A DNA stretch of 64,000 bases from Hylemonella gracilis (GCF_004328645.1 NZ_CP031395.1:3063501-3127500); one strand, 5' to 3'; shown: positions 17,238 through 26,157, counted from the stretch's first letter. Numbers and translations: made by a program. The notes: generated by a model not told the origin, from the letters alone.

Positions 17238-17840
17238 ATGAAACTTCACGCCGATTCGTCCACCACGCAAACCATCCGCGGCCATGGCCCGGGCTGGATC
17301 TCCGTGGAATCCGGCGGCCAGATGACGCGCTACACCCACAGCCTGGTGCTCGGTTCGCGTGGACTGTGCCGGGAATGGAACGATCCCACGGAAATCGGGC
17401 ATTTCGATGACCTGCAAGCAGCGCATTTCGCTTGGCTGGCCCAGACCGAAGCGGGCCGCCCCGAGCTGATCTTGTTCGGCAGTGGCTCGCGCCTGCGCTT
17501 TCCGCGACCGCCCTGGCTTCGGGCACTGGCGGATCTGCGCATCGGCGTGGAAACCATGGATACCGCGGCGGCCTGCCGCACCTACAACATCCTCGCGGGT
17601 GAAGGGCGGCATGTCGTGGCCGCGCTGCTGCTGGAAACCCCCGCCCCCCCGTTGGCACGGCGAGTTGAGCCGGCGCCACCCTTACTTGCGCACATTCGCA
17701 CACGCCAGAGCGGGCGCCGGGCCTGCAATACCCCGTCGGGGGCCCGATCGTCGCGGTTTCGGAGTAAAATAACGCCTTCGAGCCGGGCTATCCGAGGCCA
17801 TTCATGCCGCACTCGTCGCACGCGGCGAGCCTTCGCTTGA
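17238..17840 (+). CDS. Mth938-domain (DUF498) protein, C-terminus probably extended by a frameshift
   Basis: Residues 1-135 are a Mth938-like domain, a small conserved fold of uncertain role: GPGWISVESGG, LILFGSGSRLRFP, RIGVETMDTAAACRTYNILAGEGR and VVAALLLE. Family members end just after this, but here the frame runs on for about 65 low-complexity residues to 17840, through what looks like the intergenic region before bcp. The switch follows two C-runs (17638-17642 and 17644-17650). One extra C would bring in TGA at 17666-17668 and give a 143-residue protein of near-normal size. The extension is therefore probably artefactual. Confidence 0.8.
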   Translation: MKLHADSSTTQTIRGHGPGWISVESGGQMTRYTHSLVLGSRGLCREWNDPTEIGHFDDLQAAHFAWLAQTEAGRPELILFGSGSRLRFPRPPWLRALADLRIGVETMDTAAACRTYNILAGEGRHVVAALLLETPAPPLARRVEPAPPLLAHIRTRQSGRRACNTPSGARSSRFRSKITPSSRAIRGHSCRTRRTRRAFA

Positions 17841-17901
17841 TGGCCCCTTCCGGCCTCCGCCAACGACATTTGCTGTCACACACGACAAGAGTAAGAGACC
17901 C

Positions 17902-18411
17902 ATGGCGATTGTTGTCAACAAACCCCTTCCGGAATTCGAAGCCAACGCCACCGGCGGCACCAAGGTCACCAATACGTCGCACATCGGTCAGACGCTGGTG
18001 CTTTATTTTTACCCCAAGGACAACACCCCGGGCTGCACCACCGAGGCCATGCAGTTCCGCGATAAGTACAAGGATTTCGTCAAGGCCGGCGCCGTGGTGT
18101 TTGGCGTTTCACGCGACAACATGAAGTCGCACGACGATTTCAAGACCAAGCTGGAACTGCCTTTTGAGCTGATCGCCGACACCGAGGAAAAAATGTGCCA
18201 CATGTTCGGCGTGGTCAAGAACAAGATCATGTACGGCAAGAAGGTCAAGGGGATCGAGCGCAGCACCTTCCTGATCGGGCCAGACGGCCTGCTCAAGCAG
18301 GAGTGGCGCGGCCTCAAGGTCCCTGGTCATGTGGACGAGGTGCTGAAGGTCGCCAAGTCGCTGAAAAAGAAGCCAGCCACCGAAAAAGCGAGTCCCGAGG
18401 CCACGGCCTGA
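17902..18411 (+). CDS. bcp: Thiol peroxidase / peroxiredoxin Bcp
   Basis: A 169-residue AhpC/TSA-family peroxiredoxin of the BCP/PrxQ class. It reduces hydroperoxides with electrons from thioredoxin. The peroxidatic motif YFYPKDNTPGCTTEA contains the catalytic Cys near residue 48; the second Cys often found five residues later is absent, so it may be 1-Cys or use another resolving Cys (C95 region, EEKMCHMFG). FGVSRDN and RSTFLIGPDG are conserved. A Lys/Ala-rich tail follows. An intrinsic terminator lies at 18530-18566. Confidence 0.93.
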   Translation: MAIVVNKPLPEFEANATGGTKVTNTSHIGQTLVLYFYPKDNTPGCTTEAMQFRDKYKDFVKAGAVVFGVSRDNMKSHDDFKTKLELPFELIADTEEKMCHMFGVVKNKIMYGKKVKGIERSTFLIGPDGLLKQEWRGLKVPGHVDEVLKVAKSLKKKPATEKASPEATA

Positions 18412-18456
18412 TTTGCGCGCCGCGCCGGGTTGATGCTTCGTAGCAACGCTCCAGGG

Positions 18457-18485
18457 TTTACATCCGCGCGAATCCTGCATAGCAT
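18457..18485 (+). promoter_or_regulatory. Putative sigma-70 promoter upstream of the PhoH-like gene
   Basis: TTTACA (18457-18462), a 17-nt spacer, and TAGCAT (18480-18485). The predicted start is near 18492, which is upstream of the hairpin-T tract at 18530-18566. Confidence 0.4.
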
Positions 18486-18529
18486 GGTCGCATGCTGACG
18501 CAGATTGCATCTGACTCGTCCTCTCCACC

Positions 18530-18566
18530 AAGCCGTCCGGGCTTTCAAGCCGGGCGGCTTTTTTGT
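18530..18566 (+). terminator. Rho-independent terminator between bcp and the PhoH-like gene
   Basis: An 11-bp stem with one G-U pair (arms 18530-18540 and 18550-18560) is followed directly by TTTTTT. It could end bcp transcription. It also lies downstream of a promoter-like site, so attenuation of the next gene is possible. Confidence 0.7.
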
Positions 18567-18575
18567 TGCTGATCC

Positions 18576-20264
18576 ATGCCACTGCCTCCCGCACCGACCA
18601 AACGCGCCACCCTGCTCTCTCCCGAAGCCTTTGACGCCCCCGCCCGCAGCAAACCGCGTGGGAACCGAAAAACGACCGCGACGCTGGATCAAGTTGCGCA
18701 CGAGGGCAAGCTGGCCCGCGATCTGATTGAAGACGGCGGCGGCACCCCGACCAGAGCCGCCGCGCCCACCGCCCTGCGCCCCTCCGCCCAGACAGCCGCG
18801 ACGCCCGCGCACCCGGTACTCTCCGTGGTCAGCGGCGACAAGCCGCGCGCGCGCAAGAGCGGCAAAACCGCTACCGGTCCGAGCAAGCTCTTCGTGCTCG
18901 ACACCAACGTCCTGCTGCACGACCCCATGTGCCTGTTCCGCTTTGAGGAGCACGACATCTTCCTGCCCATGATCGTGCTGGAGGAACTGGACGGTCACAA
19001 GAAAGGCATGACGGAGGTGGCGCGCAACGCCCGTCAGACCAGCCGCACGCTCGACGCCCTTGCGGGCGCCCAGGACGCGGACATTGCCTCCGGCCTCAAG
19101 CTCGACAGCACCGGCCACCAGGAAGCCGGTGGCAAGCTGTTCTTCCAGACCCAGCCGCTCAACTACGAATTGCCGACCAGCCTGCCTCAAGGCAAGGCGG
19201 ACAACCAGATCCTCGGCGTGGTGGAGGCGCTGCGTCAGCTTCACGCGCCGCGTGAAGTGGTGCTGGTGTCCAAGGACATCAATATGCGGGTCAAGGCTCG
19301 CGCCCTCAGCCTGGCGACCGACGATTACCAGAATGACAAGGCATTGGACGACGGTGACCTGCTCTACTCCGGCATGCTGGCGCTGCCCCCCGATTTCTGG
19401 ACCACCGAGGGCCAGAGCGTGGAAAGCTGGCAACAAGGCCAGCATACCTTTTACCGCATCACAGGCCCGCTGGTGCCCAGCCTGCTGATCAATCAGTTCG
19501 TCTACTTCGAAGCACCCGGGGAACCCAGTCTGTACGCGCGCGTGGCTGAGATCCGTGGCAAGAGCGCCGTGTTCAAGACGCTGAGGGACTACACCCATCT
19601 GAAGAACGCCGTCTGGGGCATCACCACGCGCAACCGCGAGCAAAACTTCGCGATGAACCTGCTCCTGGATCCCGAGGTGGACTTCGTCACGCTCACCGGC
19701 ACGGCGGGAACCGGCAAGACCTTGATGGCCCTGGCCGCAGGCTTGACCCAGGTACTCGACGACCGACGCTACAGCGAGATCATCGTCACCCGCGCCACCG
19801 TCAGCGTGGGCGAGGACATCGGATTCCTGCCCGGAACCGAGGAGGAGAAAATGGGTCCGTGGATGGGCGCGCTGGACGACAACCTGGAAGTGCTGTCCAA
19901 GACCGACACGGGCGCGGGGGAATGGGGTCGCGCCGCCACGGCGGACCTGATCCGCAGCCGCATCAAGATCAAGAGCATGAACTTCATGCGCGGGCGCACG
20001 TTCATGAACAAATACCTCATCATCGACGAGGCGCAGAACCTGACTCCGAAACAGATGAAGACCCTCATCACCCGGGCAGGACCAGGCACCAAGATCATCT
20101 GCATGGGCAACTTGGCACAGATCGACACGCCTTACCTGACCGAGGGCTCCTCGGGCCTGACGTTCGTGGTCGACAAGTTCAAGGACTGGCCCCACAGCGG
20201 GCATATCACGCTGGCGCGCGGCGAACGCTCGCGCCTGGCCGATTTCGCGAGCGAAGTGCTCTGA
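18576..20264 (+). CDS. PIN domain-PhoH fusion protein (PhoH2 / YlaK-like RNase-ATPase)
   Basis: A 562-residue fusion. The N-terminal ~100 residues are disordered and Ala/Arg rich. A PIN nuclease domain follows (about 103-235), opening KLFVLDTNVLLHDP with the first acidic residue of the active site. The PhoH-type P-loop ATPase is at about 350-560, with Walker A GTAGTGKT near residue 375, DIGFLPG, and the Walker B-like YLIIDEAQN, then ITRAGPGTKI and RGERSRLADFA. PhoH2 proteins are known as RNA helicase/RNases. It stands alone after a terminator and converges with dnaB. Confidence 0.92.
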   Translation: MPLPPAPTKRATLLSPEAFDAPARSKPRGNRKTTATLDQVAHEGKLARDLIEDGGGTPTRAAAPTALRPSAQTAATPAHPVLSVVSGDKPRARKSGKTATGPSKLFVLDTNVLLHDPMCLFRFEEHDIFLPMIVLEELDGHKKGMTEVARNARQTSRTLDALAGAQDADIASGLKLDSTGHQEAGGKLFFQTQPLNYELPTSLPQGKADNQILGVVEALRQLHAPREVVLVSKDINMRVKARALSLATDDYQNDKALDDGDLLYSGMLALPPDFWTTEGQSVESWQQGQHTFYRITGPLVPSLLINQFVYFEAPGEPSLYARVAEIRGKSAVFKTLRDYTHLKNAVWGITTRNREQNFAMNLLLDPEVDFVTLTGTAGTGKTLMALAAGLTQVLDDRRYSEIIVTRATVSVGEDIGFLPGTEEEKMGPWMGALDDNLEVLSKTDTGAGEWGRAATADLIRSRIKIKSMNFMRGRTFMNKYLIIDEAQNLTPKQMKTLITRAGPGTKIICMGNLAQIDTPYLTEGSSGLTFVVDKFKDWPHSGHITLARGERSRLADFASEVL

Positions 20265-20319
20265 AGGCCTGCCCCTGCGCGCCGGCTCGCGCGCACGCGA
20301 AGCCTGCCGTGGTGCCGGA

Positions 20320-21728
20320 TCAGAAGTCTCCGTTGCCGTAGCTGCTGGCCAGGCTTTCGAAACGCGTCAGGTTCTTCAGGAAGGCCAGCTTCACCGTGCC
20401 GGTGGGGCCGTTACGCTGCTTGCCGATGATGACTTCGGCCACGCCCGGCTCCTTGCTGTCCTTGTTGTAGTAGTCGTCACGGTAGATGAACATGATGACG
20501 TCCGCGTCCTGCTCGATGGCGCCGGACTCGCGCAGATCACTCATCATCGGACGCTTGTCGGTGCGGCTTTCCACCGCGCGCGACAACTGGGACAAAGCGA
20601 TCACGGGACACTGCAATTCCTTGGCCAGCATCTTGAGTCCGCGCGACATCTCCCCGAGCTCGGTGGCGCGGTTGTCCTCGCTCCCGCCCGAACCGCTCAT
20701 GATCTGCAGGTAGTCGACGACGATGAGGCCGAGCTTGCCGCATTGGCGCGCCAAGCGGCGGGCACTCGCACGTAGTTCGCTAATGGTCAGGCCGGCCGTC
20801 TCGTCGATGTGGAGCGAGATGTTGCGCAGCTTCTCGATGGCTTCCGTCAGGCGCGGCCATTCCTCGTCGGTGAGCTTGCCCGTGCGCAGATGTCCCTGGT
20901 CGATGCGGCCGATCGAGCCGACCACGCGCACCGCCAACTGAGCCGCGCCCATTTCCATCGAGAACACAGCCACCGGCAGGCCTTCATGGAGCGCGATGTG
21001 CTCGGCCATGTTGATGGCCAGGCTGGTCTTGCCCATGCTGGGACGCGCGGCCAGCACGATCAGGTCGCCCCCTGCAGGCCACTGGTCATGCGGTCCAGGT
21101 CGTAGAACCCGGAAGGGACCCCCGTGATGTCGCTGGGGTTGTCGGCCATCTCCTGCACGCGATCCAGCAGTTCCACGACCAGGCTGTCCATGCCGATGAA
21201 GCCGCGCTTCATGCGCGAACCTTCCTCGCCAATGTTCAGGATTTTCTGCTCGGACTCATCCAGGATTTCCGCCACCGGGCGGCCCTGGGGATTGAAGGCC
21301 GTCGCCGCGATCTCGTCACTGGCAGCCACCAGTTTGCGCAAGATGGCGCGCTCGCGCACGATCTCCGCGTAGCGGCGAATGTTGCCCGCGCTCGGCACGT
21401 ACTGGGCCAAGGCGTTCAGATAGGCCAAACCACCCGTCTCCTCCGCCTTGCCCTGGCCTTGCAGGTGGTCGAAGACCGTGATCACGTCGGCAGGGCGGCT
21501 GGCATTGATCAAGCCTGCCATGGCCGCATAGATCAGTCGGTGCTCGTAGCGGTAAAAGTCCCCTTCGTTCAGCAGGTCCCCCACGCGGTCCCAGGCCGCG
21601 TTGTCCAGCAACAAGCCACCCAGCACGCTGGACTCGGCCTCGATGCTGTGCGGAGGCACACGCAAAACCGCGACTTGCCGGTCAGGCGCGGGCAGATCGT
21701 CATTCACGGAGGTCAGGACGGCGGACAT
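20320..21728 (-). CDS. dnaB: Replicative DNA helicase DnaB, interrupted by a single-base frameshift
   Basis: DnaB is the hexameric helicase that unwinds DNA at the fork. The first frame (from ATG 21728) encodes the N-terminal domain and linker (PPHSIEAESSVLGGLLLDN, FYDLDRMTSGLQ), then ends GAT-stop at 21060. The second frame resumes with LAARPSMGKTSLAINMAEH (Walker A) and runs through VVDYLQIM, LSQLSRAVE and IYRDDYYN to 20320. Joined, the two give about 468 residues, the normal length. The break falls at a five-G run in the coding strand (21068-21072); six Gs would restore GGDLIVLAARP. As the gene is essential, a sequence error is more likely than loss. It lies downstream of rplI, as in many proteobacteria. 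Confidence 0.93.
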
Positions 21729-21754
21729 GGGTGGTGTGATTCCAGAGCGGAGAC

Positions 21755-21783
21755 ATGCTACGCAGTGCACGCTCGCAGGTCAA
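21755..21783 (-). promoter_or_regulatory. Putative sigma-70 promoter of dnaB
   Basis: On the minus strand TTGACC (21783-21778), a 17-nt spacer, and TAGCAT (21760-21755). The predicted start is about 20 nt before the dnaB ATG at 21728. Confidence 0.5.
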
Positions 21784-21814
21784 AACAAGCGGTGCATAGC
21801 CCTGTTGACACCTC

Positions 21815-21823
21815 TGTGGATAA
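21815..21823 (-). promoter_or_regulatory. Consensus DnaA box upstream of dnaB
   Basis: TTATCCACA, the strict E. coli-type DnaA box, about 35 bp upstream of the putative dnaB -35 element. The box lies in a 7-bp inverted repeat (CACCTCT/AGAGGTG). Confidence 0.5.
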
Positions 21824-21860
21824 GAGGTGCTTATCCCGGGAAAACCACGGGATGGGAAAT

Positions 21861-21894
21861 AAAAAAAACCGCCCGACCCTCGCGGGTCGAACGG
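21861..21894 (-). terminator. Rho-independent terminator of the rpsF-priB-rpsR-rplI operon
   Basis: On the minus strand an 11-bp stem with two G-U pairs (arms 21894-21884 and 21879-21869) and a GCGA loop is followed by eight Ts. It is placed just after the rplI stop. Confidence 0.85.
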
Positions 21895-21935
21895 CTTGGC
21901 GGCTCGGCCTGCAAGGCCAGCCGGCTGGTCGGTGG

Positions 21936-22388
21936 TCAGGCGGTCTCGCCGTAGACGGATACGTTGATTTCCACCACCACGTCGGTGTGCAGCGCCACGC
22001 TCACCGTGCTGTCGCCCACGGTCTTGATCGGGCCGGCGGGCATGCGCACTTGGGCCTTGCTGACCGCGTAACCCTGTTTGCCCAGCTCTTCGGAGATGTC
22101 GTGATTGGTGACGGAGCCGAACAGGCGACCGTCCACGCCGGCCTTTTGCGTCAGCTTGATGGTCGTGCCGGCCAGCTTCTCGCCCAGGGTCTGGGATTCG
22201 GTCAGCTTGGCGGCGGCGGCCTTCTCCAGCTCGGCGCGACGGGCTTCGAAGTCTCGCTTGGCGGCTTCGGTAGCGCGACGGGCACGGCCAGCGGGAATCA
22301 GGAAATTGCGGGCGTAGCCGTCCTTGACCTTGACGATCTCACCGAGATTGCCGAGATTGACGACCTTGTCGAGCAGAATGATTTGCAT
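21936..22388 (-). CDS. rplI: 50S ribosomal protein L9
   Basis: A 150-residue L9 with the N-terminal domain [21 protein letters not shown] and the [13 protein letters not shown] signature, a long connecting helix (about 40-75), and the C-terminal rRNA-binding domain. It binds 23S rRNA near the L1 stalk base. Last gene of the rpsF-priB-rpsR-rplI operon, 11 bp after rpsR, with a strong terminator beyond it. Confidence 0.98.
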   Translation of the reverse strand: MQIILLDKVVNLGNLGEIVKVKDGYARNFLIPAGRARRATEAAKRDFEARRAELEKAAAAKLTESQTLGEKLAGTTIKLTQKAGVDGRLFGSVTNHDISEELGKQGYAVSKAQVRMPAGPIKTVGDSTVSVALHTDVVVEINVSVYGETA

Positions 22389-22399
22389 GTTCTTACTCC

Positions 22400-22681
22400 T
22401 CAGATCTTGTGCTGGTCGGTATAGGGCAGCAGCGCCAGGAAGCGGGAGCGCTTGATGGCCGTGTTCAGCTGCCGTTGGTAGATCGCGCGGGTGCCGGTCA
22501 GGCGCGCCGGAATGATCTTGCCGTTTTCGCCGATGAAGTCACGCAGTGTGTCGATGTCTTTGTAGTCGATTTCCTCGACGCCAGCGACGGTGAAGCGGCA
22601 GAAGCGCTTGCGCTTGAACAGCAGCGATTGGGTGTTGCGCTTCGGACGCTTGTCCTTGTTGAATTTCTTGAACGTGGCCAT
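22400..22681 (-). CDS. rpsR: 30S ribosomal protein S18
   Basis: A 93-residue S18. [16 protein letters not shown] and [24 protein letters not shown] span the RNA-binding core (in pieces), and the basic N-terminus is [13 protein letters not shown]18 binds the platform of the 30S subunit with S6. The ATG at 22681 gives the usual length; a longer upstream frame is not supported. It sits between priB and rplI. Confidence 0.98.
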   Translation of the reverse strand: MATFKKFNKDKRPKRNTQSLLFKRKRFCRFTVAGVEEIDYKDIDTLRDFIGENGKIIPARLTGTRAIYQRQLNTAIKRSRFLALLPYTDQHKI

Positions 22682-22742
22682 GATGGGCACTTCCTGTTGA
22701 ATCGGTTGATGGATCTGAATGGAACGGATGCTCGCGGCATGC

Positions 22743-23042
22743 TCAGGCGCCGAACTCCTGAATGTGAAACACCAGACTCTTGCCCTGCCTCGGGGAAGCC
22801 AGGAAGCCTTGAAACTTCCACCGGCTACCGATGGCCTGCTGGGCCAGACGCTCTGCCAGAACACCAAAGGCCACGGCCTTGACGCTGGCGGCCACCACCC
22901 GATCCTGACCTGCCTCCTGCGCGCGGCTCTCGTGTTCGAGCCGCAGGTCCAGGGCGGGTACACCGGCCGGGGTGTAGCGCAGAGCGGCAAGCTCCGCGAT
23001 CACGGCGGCCAGGGACAGATGGTTGGCGTTGTCGGGGTTCAC
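22743..23042 (-). CDS. priB: Primosomal replication protein N (PriB)
   Basis: A 99-residue single-stranded DNA-binding OB-fold protein. [19 protein letters not shown] opens the fold, LDLRLEHES carries the conserved acidic/His strand, and [19 protein letters not shown] closes it. PriB helps PriA and DnaT reload DnaB at stalled forks. Its place between rpsF and rpsR is the standard betaproteobacterial arrangement. Confidence 0.95.
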   Translation of the reverse strand: MNPDNANHLSLAAVIAELAALRYTPAGVPALDLRLEHESRAQEAGQDRVVAASVKAVAFGVLAERLAQQAIGSRWKFQGFLASPRQGKSLVFHIQEFGA

Positions 23043-23071
23043 TCCAGAAAAATCGCGCCCGGGGGCGGGAA

Positions 23072-23440
23072 TCAGGCCTGCGTTTCAGCAGCTTGCTGAA
23101 CCTTGCGGGCTTCTTCGCGCTCGACCGCCTTCATCATGGCGGACGGCCCGGTATCGGCCTTCTTCTTGACCACCGTCAGGTGGCGCAGCACGGCATCGCT
23201 GAACTTGAAGGCGTGCTCCAGCTCTTCCATCACGGCGCGATCAGCCTCGATGTTCAGGCACAGGTAGTGGGCCTTGGCCAGCTTGTTGATCAGGTAGGTC
23301 ATCTGGCGACGACCCCAGTCTTCCACGCGGTGGATCTTGCCGCCGCCGGTGGTGACCATGCCCTTGTAGCGCTCGAGCATGGCGGGGACCTGCTCGCTCT
23401 GATCCGGGTGGATCATGAGGATGATTTCATAGTGACGCAT
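23072..23440 (-). CDS. rpsF: 30S ribosomal protein S6
   Basis: A 122-residue S6: [48 protein letters not shown], and [13 protein letters not shown] are all family segments. S6 pairs with S18 on the 30S platform. The ATG at 23440 is preceded by a strong AAGGAG. The Ala/Glu-rich tail (after residue 100) is variable in the family. First gene of the four-gene ribosomal operon. Confidence 0.98.
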   Translation of the reverse strand: MRHYEIILMIHPDQSEQVPAMLERYKGMVTTGGGKIHRVEDWGRRQMTYLINKLAKAHYLCLNIEADRAVMEELEHAFKFSDAVLRHLTVVKKKADTGPSAMMKAVEREEARKVQQAAETQA

Positions 23441-23699
23441 GTAGACTCCTTGTGGATACGCCACCGTGCGGGGCAAGTACCTGAGTCCGGTGCCCCGGCA
23501 CGAAGACCTGGACAAGAACACAAGCACGAGGCCACGCATGCGGCGCTGGGTTGCAGCCGCCCCCGGCGTCAAGACGGGGTGCGGCAAGGGGAAAGCCCGC
23601 GATTATAGCCCAAGCCGATGAATTCAAGGCCAGGCGCGCGCCACATCGGCCCATCAGCGGGACTGCACCACCACACCAGGGGCCCTTCCTGTGCCGCAT

Positions 23700-23731
23700 A
23701 AAAAAAGCCCGATCCCCTTGCGGGACCGGGC
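23700..23731 (-). terminator. Rho-independent terminator of the sodium symporter operon
   Basis: On the minus strand a 10-bp stem with one G-U pair (arms 23731-23722 and 23716-23707) is followed by seven Ts (23706-23700), 47 bp past the symporter stop. Confidence 0.85.
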
Positions 23732-23777
23732 GTCGGGAGCACACCGGAAGCCCGGCGCGTCATCCCGCGTTGCCAAC

Positions 23778-25898
23778 TCAAACGCGCCCGAGTTCCGGGT
23801 AGCGCACGTGTTCCACCAAGTCCTGTGTCTCTTGCTTGGGCGCGCCCGTGAGCAGGCTCACGATGATGATCACCGCGATGCCCACCGGCACGCCGAACAG
23901 GCCGGCCGAGATCGGCTGGATGCCCCACCACAGTTCCACCGGGCTGGTCACGCCAAACACGCTGCGCAACCAGGGTTGGGTGGTCGCCATGTAGTAGAAG
24001 GTGGTGCCCAGGCCGGCGATCATGCCCAGCGAGGCCCCCCACTTGTTGGCGCGCTTCCAGAAGATCCCGAGCACCAGGGCTGGGAAGAAGGCCGCCGCCG
24101 CGAAGGAGAAGGCCGCCGACACCAGGAACAGGATGTCCGCCGGCTTCTGCGCGGCCACGTAGGCGGCGCAGAGCGCGACCACCAGCAGCAGGACCTTGGA
24201 GATCGTGACCCGTCGTGTCGTCGAGGCGTTGGGGTCGATCATCTTGTAGTACAGGTCATGCGACAGGGCGTTGGCAATCGTCAGCAACAGGCCGTCCGCC
24301 GTCGACAACGCCGCAGCCAGGCCACCTGCGGCCACCATGCCGGAAATCACGTAAGGCAGGCCACCGATGGCGGGCGCGGCCAGCACGATGATGTCGCCGC
24401 CGATGCGCATCTCACCCAGTTGGAAGATGCCGTCCTTGTTCACATCGACCACTGAAAGCAGCGAGGGATCCACCGCCGTCCAGGCCGCGATCCAGTCTGG
24501 CAACTGATTGAACGGCGTGCCCACCAGCACAGTGAAGACCTCGTACTTGACCATCACCGCCAAGGCCGGCGCCGTGAAGTAGAGCAGGAAGATGAAGAAC
24601 AACGACCACGCCACGGACTTGCGCGCGTCCCGCACCGAGGGCACGGTGTAGTAGCGCATCAGGATGTGCGGCAGCGCGGCCGTGCCCACCATCAGGCAGA
24701 AGATCAGCGCGAGGAAGTTGCGCCGCGAGTTGTCGAAGGCCTCCTTCTCGGCAGGCGTGCCATCCGGGTTGCCACTGTAGATCTGTGCATGCCGGGGCAT
24801 GCCCGCCAGGGGCTTGGCGCGCGCGAGGTTGGCGTTGCGCGCCGCGGTCCAGGCCTTGATGGCCTCCGCCTCGGTCTGGGGCACGGCGGCCAGGGCCTTC
24901 TCCGCCCCGGCAATCTCCGCGGCCGGTGCGTTCGCGGCTTTCAGGTCCGCAACCTTGGTCTCGGCCGCCGCGCGGTCCGCGGCCAGGGCCGCCGGGACGT
25001 CCTTGAGCTTGGCGTCCAGCGCGTCGGCGTTGGCCTTGAAGATAGCGATGACTTCCTGTTCCTTCGGATCATTGATCAGTTTGGTTTCGGCCTCGGTGAC
25101 CTTCTGCAACTGATACCCATAAACCACCTGAGGCACCGGCACGCTGGTCTGCTTCACGCTCAGCCAGACCACCGGAATCATGTAGGCGATGATCAGGATG
25201 ATGTATTGCGCCACCTGGGTCCAGGTCACGGCACGCATGCCGCCGAGGAAGGAACAGACCAGAATGCCGCCCAGGCCCACGAAGATCCCGATCTCGAAAG
25301 CCAGGCCCGACAGGCGCGAGGTGATCAGCCCCACGCCATAGATCTGTGCCACCACGTAGGTGAAGGAGCAGAGGATGGCGGCCAGGATGCCGATGAAGCG
25401 CGGCAGATTGCCTTCGTAGCGCGCACCGAGAAAGTCAGGAATCGTGAACTGACCGAATTTGCGCAGGTAGGGCGCCAGGAACAGCGCCACCAGGCAATAG
25501 CCACCGGTCCAGCCCATGATGAAGGCCAGGTAGCCATAGCCCCCCAGGTACAGCCCCCCAGCCATGCCGATGAAGGACGCCGCGCTCATCCAGTCGGCGC
25601 CGGTGGCCATGCCGTTGTAGATGGCCGGCACGCGACGGCCAGCGACGTAGTACTCGGTCGCGTCGGTCGTGCGGCTCATGATGCCGATGCCAGCGTAGAG
25701 CGCGACGGTGGCGAACAGGAAGATGAAACCGATCCAGTTACGCGGCAGGCCCATCTGCTCCAGGATGGCCAGAACCACCACGAATGCGATGAAGCCGCCG
25801 GTGTACCAGCCATAGACCTTGTTCAGTTGCTGCGTGAACGCCGAGGTCTCGGCCGCGCTTGCTTTGCCACTTGAAGATGCACCAAAAATGCCAGCCAT
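23778..25898 (-). CDS. Sodium:solute symporter, VC_2705 subfamily (acetate/monocarboxylate-type)
   Basis: A 706-residue inner-membrane symporter of the SSS family. The core has ADWMSAASFIGMAGG, PYLRKFGQFTIPDFLGARY, GGMRAVTWTQVAQY and, later, AAALSTADGLLLTIANALSHD, the sodium-site helix. Two features are unusual: an Ala-rich helical insert of about 145 residues (about 251-394) between membrane segments, and an EF-hand-like loop DVNKDGIFQLGE (485-496). The ATG at 25898 has AGGAGG 6 nt upstream. It follows the DUF4212 gene with one intervening base, so the two are translated as a pair. Substrate unknown; acetate or a related short acid is plausible by family. Confidence 0.9.
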   Translation of the reverse strand: MAGIFGASSSGKASAAETSAFTQQLNKVYGWYTGGFIAFVVVLAILEQMGLPRNWIGFIFLFATVALYAGIGIMSRTTDATEYYVAGRRVPAIYNGMATGADWMSAASFIGMAGGLYLGGYGYLAFIMGWTGGYCLVALFLAPYLRKFGQFTIPDFLGARYEGNLPRFIGILAAILCSFTYVVAQIYGVGLITSRLSGLAFEIGIFVGLGGILVCSFLGGMRAVTWTQVAQYIILIIAYMIPVVWLSVKQTSVPVPQVVYGYQLQKVTEAETKLINDPKEQEVIAIFKANADALDAKLKDVPAALAADRAAAETKVADLKAANAPAAEIAGAEKALAAVPQTEAEAIKAWTAARNANLARAKPLAGMPRHAQIYSGNPDGTPAEKEAFDNSRRNFLALIFCLMVGTAALPHILMRYYTVPSVRDARKSVAWSLFFIFLLYFTAPALAVMVKYEVFTVLVGTPFNQLPDWIAAWTAVDPSLLSVVDVNKDGIFQLGEMRIGGDIIVLAAPAIGGLPYVISGMVAAGGLAAALSTADGLLLTIANALSHDLYYKMIDPNASTTRRVTISKVLLLVVALCAAYVAAQKPADILFLVSAAFSFAAAAFFPALVLGIFWKRANKWGASLGMIAGLGTTFYYMATTQPWLRSVFGVTSPVELWWGIQPISAGLFGVPVGIAVIIIVSLLTGAPKQETQDLVEHVRYPELGRV

Positions 25899-25899
25899 G

Positions 25900-26157
25900 T
25901 CATTCCTCCTCGGCGACACCGTGCTCGGCATCGAGTTTTTCCATGTATCTGGCGTAGTACCAGATGATCAGGCAATACACGACCAACGCCCCCTGCGCGC
26001 CCACCCACCAGCTGAAGGGCCAGCCGAAAAAGGTGAAGTTCAGGTCACGGGCGAAGTACCCGATCACGTAAGTCACGAAGAACCATATCGCCAACAGGAT
26101 GGCGGTGATCCTGAGGTTCTTTCGCCAGTACTGGCGATGGGCATCGGTCAACTGCAT
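25900..26157 (-). CDS. DUF4212 small subunit of the sodium symporter
   Basis: An 85-residue protein with two membrane segments (about 17-36 and 46-68) and a charged tail. RQYWRKNLRITAILLAIWF and FGWPFSWWVGAQGALVVY are the family features. Such proteins occur next to VC_2705-type symporters and are thought to be accessory subunits. Its stop lies one base before the symporter start and overlaps that gene's ribosome site, a typical coupled pair. Nothing else is seen in the 170 bp upstream. Confidence 0.93.
   Translation of the reverse strand: MQLTDAHRQYWRKNLRITAILLAIWFFVTYVIGYFARDLNFTFFGWPFSWWVGAQGALVVYCLIIWYYARYMEKLDAEHGVAEEE

Noticed and set aside
18327..20204. Open frame antisense to the PhoH-like gene
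   Set aside because: Shadow frame; the PIN and PhoH motifs are on the plus strand.
21060..21080. Programmed -1/+1 frameshift in dnaB
   Set aside because: No typical slippery heptamer or downstream structure was evident, and pyrG shows the same defect type, so an error is simpler.
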